DNA of 31,986 nucleotides, taken from IMG/VR virus record IMGVR_UViG_3300031722_000114, positions 1 through 31,986 of that record; one strand, written 5' to 3'. The stretch is from a virus. Positions 30,005-31,986 of the stretch are shown one piece after another. The position numbers were made by a program, and so were the translations under genes. The notes under the pieces are model-generated. The model searched no databases, had not been told where the DNA came from, and saw only the letters and a list, made by a program, of their open reading frames with translations. Numbering within the stretch: position 1 is the first letter of the stretch; each line of letters starts with the position of its first letter.

Positions 30005-31033
30005 ATGAAAACTCATAAAGTATTAGATTTAGTTTATACAGTTGAAGAAGGTCAAGACTGTTTCGATGGTACAAATCAGGAATGTAATGATTTTGTTGTA
30101 TTACAACCTAACAATTTCATGTATAAAATTGTTCCTATGACACAGGAAGAAATTGAATCACATCCAAACAACAAACAGATTAAGGTTGTAGGTTCAATTG
30201 ATCTTTCCAAGTTTGAAAAACCCTCAAAATCAGTTAGGGTTTTGAATTTAACAGGACTTTCCAAAGAACAAAAAGAGGAAGCAATAAAAACTTTGGATAA
30301 TGCCATGAAATTAGAACTATATAGACCAAGGCGTTCAGCATTAATGTTATCAAGACCAAAACTTGAAATTAAGAAGAAAAACTTGGACTTACCCAAATTG
30401 GCTGTTATTTACTCAAAACTTAAAACTGAATTTGGTGACCCTGAACCAGATGATGTCAACAGGGCTTTTAATCTTATTAAGGAAATTGAAAAGACTGAAA
30501 AAGGTCTTAATTTCCTTAACCATTTAGCAAGGGTATTCAATCCTTATAGCTTCAACCATATGTGTAAAGTTGTTGATGATGGCTCTGTTTGTTGTATTAC
30601 TAACAAAAAAATCGTAGGTTTAATACCACTATCACAAAAATTGGTTGAGGCTACAAGTGTTGTGTTTGTGGCTAAAAAAGCACTTGGTAAACTTTCACAA
30701 AAGGAAATTGATAAAAGAAATAAAAATTTTGAGGAAATGCCTGAGGAATATAAAGCTCAAAGAATAGGCTATTTCTCACTCAAATCCGATAAAAAGATTT
30801 CAACCGCAGGATTTATAGCATTAAAATATTATTTGTTGGAAGATACCACAAGACTATTAAAATTTGAGGTAAAACCACCATCTGTTGAAGAAATACTTGG
30901 CATTGATAAGGAAACCCCAAGCGAATATAATGAAAGACAAAGGAAAAACAAGCTTACATCACCCGATAGAACAATTTTCGGTCTTGATGAAAGCAATCTT
31001 TCCAAATTACAGGCATTAAGAGAAAACATGTAA
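30005..31033 (+). CDS. Hypothetical protein, 342 aa
   Basis: I do not recognise this protein. It begins with strands (HKVLDLVYTVEEG), has a helical centre (FNLIKEIEKTEKGLNFLNHLARVF), a 'DDGSVCCITNKK' hairpin with adjacent cysteines near 192-203, and a polar C-terminus (SEYNERQRKNKLTSPDRTIF). There is no membrane segment or clear catalytic set. It is the last gene of the second small-gene block, ending 5 bases before a strong terminator. Confidence 0.68.
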   Translation: MKTHKVLDLVYTVEEGQDCFDGTNQECNDFVVLQPNNFMYKIVPMTQEEIESHPNNKQIKVVGSIDLSKFEKPSKSVRVLNLTGLSKEQKEEAIKTLDNAMKLELYRPRRSALMLSRPKLEIKKKNLDLPKLAVIYSKLKTEFGDPEPDDVNRAFNLIKEIEKTEKGLNFLNHLARVFNPYSFNHMCKVVDDGSVCCITNKKIVGLIPLSQKLVEATSVVFVAKKALGKLSQKEIDKRNKNFEEMPEEYKAQRIGYFSLKSDKKISTAGFIALKYYLLEDTTRLLKFEVKPPSVEEILGIDKETPSEYNERQRKNKLTSPDRTIFGLDESNLSKLQALRENM

Positions 31034-31038
31034 ATTTT

Positions 31039-31073
31039 AAAAATGCCTCTCCTGATACAGGAGAGGCATTTTT
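31039..31073 (+). terminator. Strong intrinsic terminator
   Basis: A perfect 16-bp stem (AAAAATGCCTCTCCTG / CAGGAGAGGCATTTTT) closes on a 3-base ATA loop, and the right arm ends in a T run. It closes the second small-gene block. Its left arm also occurs alone at 18092. Confidence 0.9.
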
Positions 31074-31137
31074 CTTGCCTTTCACTATATTTAATGGAAT
31101 TAACAGTTTTTATAAAAATAGAAAAACAAAGAGAATA

Positions 31138-31788
31138 ATGGAAAAACAAATAATAAATATGGAAGGAGTTTTTGATAACTTTAATATGAAAGTCGGTGAG
31201 GTAAAGAAGCTTGGTTTGGCTAGGTTATCAACTTTTGAATTTTCAAACAAGAAAAACCCATTATTTAACTTGAGAGCAATAAGAGATGGTGGGTTGAACT
31301 ATATGAATGATGGTAAGTACATTAGACTTAATGTTGACGGTGAGCTTATGATGACAGATACAAAAATGGAAATGGTTACAAATACCGATTTTTGTAATAA
31401 TGCTAATGGTAGAGTTATGGTAGCTGGTCTTGGTATTGGTTTGATATTACAAAACATTAAAGACAAGGTTAAAAGCGGTGTAGTAACAGAGATTGTTATT
31501 ATAGAAAAATATCAAGATGTAATAGACCTTGTTTCACCAATTTATGCTGATATGCCAATAACCTATATTTGTGCCGATATTTTGGAATATAAGCCATTAA
31601 AAGACGAAATTTTCGACACAATTTATTTCGATATTTGGGCAATAGCTGATTTTGAGGTAAATTTACCTCAGATAAGTATGCTTCATAACAGGTGGAAATA
31701 TAATAAAAATAAAAGCAATCCTAAATGTTGGATGAATTCTTGGATGCAAAAATGGATGCAAAAAGAAAATCGTGATTACAGAGCTTGA
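31138..31788 (+). CDS. SAM-dependent methyltransferase-like protein, 216 aa
   Basis: Residues 93-102 (VMVAGLGIGL) match the glycine-rich motif I of Rossmann-type methyltransferases, Glu123 (EIVIIEKYQDVI) is the acidic residue that binds the SAM ribose, Asp147 (YICADILEY) is in the motif III position, and 'FDTIYFDIW' at 159-167 matches the motif IV strand. The layout is closest to spermidine-synthase/PolyA-type methyltransferases, with an N-terminal beta domain of about 80 residues. The substrate cannot be told. The C-terminus is short and odd, with repeated Trp-Met (WMNSWMQKWMQKE), so the catalytic lid may be reduced. ATG at 31138 is chosen; an in-frame ATG at 31075 lies just after the terminator arm. 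Confidence 0.62.
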   Translation: MEKQIINMEGVFDNFNMKVGEVKKLGLARLSTFEFSNKKNPLFNLRAIRDGGLNYMNDGKYIRLNVDGELMMTDTKMEMVTNTDFCNNANGRVMVAGLGIGLILQNIKDKVKSGVVTEIVIIEKYQDVIDLVSPIYADMPITYICADILEYKPLKDEIFDTIYFDIWAIADFEVNLPQISMLHNRWKYNKNKSNPKCWMNSWMQKWMQKENRDYRA

Positions 31789-31810
31789 TCATAAATTAAG
31801 ATATAAAATT

Positions 31811-31986
31811 ATGTCAGAAGTAAAAATAAAATTAGTTGACAATAATATTGCTGTGGAATTCATCTTACAAAGGTTGTATTTCAGTGAATTTCAAATTATT
31901 GATGGACTAAATCAGCACCCTAATGGAATCAATTTTTATAAATGGTTGCTTAATAATGATTTGATTTTAAAGGAAGAATATGACAG
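31811..31986 (+). CDS. Partial CDS, N-terminus of an unidentified protein
   Basis: ATG at 31811 in the AAATTATG context opens a frame that runs off the right edge (58 complete codons). The visible part, starting MSEVKIKLVDNNIAVEF, is mixed alpha/beta and shows no motif. It follows the methyltransferase-like gene by 22 bases. Confidence 0.55.
   Translation, partial: MSEVKIKLVDNNIAVEFILQRLYFSEFQIIDGLNQHPNGINFYKWLLNNDLILKEEYD

Noticed and set aside
1-31986. Reassigned stop codon (TAG or TGA recoding), known in some Bacteroidota phages
   Set aside because: uvsX and the 82-aa gene end in TAG, several genes end in TGA, and all are followed closely by a new start; frames do not continue across these stops with conserved sequence.

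Overview
The window looks like part of a large, AT-rich (roughly 30% GC by eye), strictly lytic T4-related myovirus that infects a member of the Bacteroidota. The T4 affinity rests on a UvsW-type helicase, tail tube (gp19-like), UvsX recombinase, replicative helicase (gp41-like), portal (gp20-like), late sigma factor (gp55-like), Dda/Pif1-like helicase, the C-terminal half of a family B DNA polymerase (gp43-like), the N-terminal part of the large terminase (gp17-like) and a head-completion protein (gp4-like). The Bacteroidota affinity is inferred from a DUF4494-like gene and from start codons that lack Shine-Dalgarno sequences and instead sit in an A/T-rich '(A/T)ATTATG' context. TAA, TGA and TAG all end genes normally, so I see no code reassignment. 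No tRNA, rRNA, CRISPR array or integrase is visible. No gap between genes exceeds about 200 bases.

Layout. 1-3223: a partial gene, two small unknowns, uvsW and a DUF4494-like gene, closed by a hairpin. 3282-3863: a gene made only of intein parts, a C-terminal intein half followed directly by an N-terminal intein half. 3874-7646: a virion block (unknown, possible neck protein, tail tube, acidic unknown). 7775-11228: uvsX, a small gene and the replicative helicase. 11281-15376: a membrane protein, a probable internal head protein, the portal and the gp55-like sigma factor. 15422-18039: Dda-like helicase and DNA polymerase C-half. 18138-18644: terminase N-part ending in an N-intein. 18641-19896: four small genes sharing the N-terminus MKKLKI(F/N)E. 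19974-23387: a long tape-measure-like protein. 23396-24385 (minus): a free-standing homing endonuclease. 24450-24947: gp4-like. 25143-31033: two blocks of small, mostly unknown genes, each behind a copy of the same promoter-like region; the first contains a sigma-factor/MORN-repeat fusion. 31138-31986: a methyltransferase-like gene and a partial gene.

How it fits together. Virion genes tend to carry the box TAAATAAT 18-39 bases before their start, while uvsW, uvsX, helicase and polymerase genes do not. This is the pattern expected of late promoters read by the gp55-like sigma factor. The two small-gene blocks follow sequences that match the sigma-54 -24/-12 consensus with exact spacing, preceded by repeated ACTGACA boxes. 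MKKLKIFE-type leaders resemble the T4 capsid-targeting/prohead-protease signal and suggest a set of internal head proteins ejected with the DNA.

The most unusual feature is the split-intein system: the terminase is broken after Walker A by an N-intein, and a separate gene carries a C-intein joined to another N-intein with no extein between them. The matching terminase C-part and polymerase N-part are not in the window.
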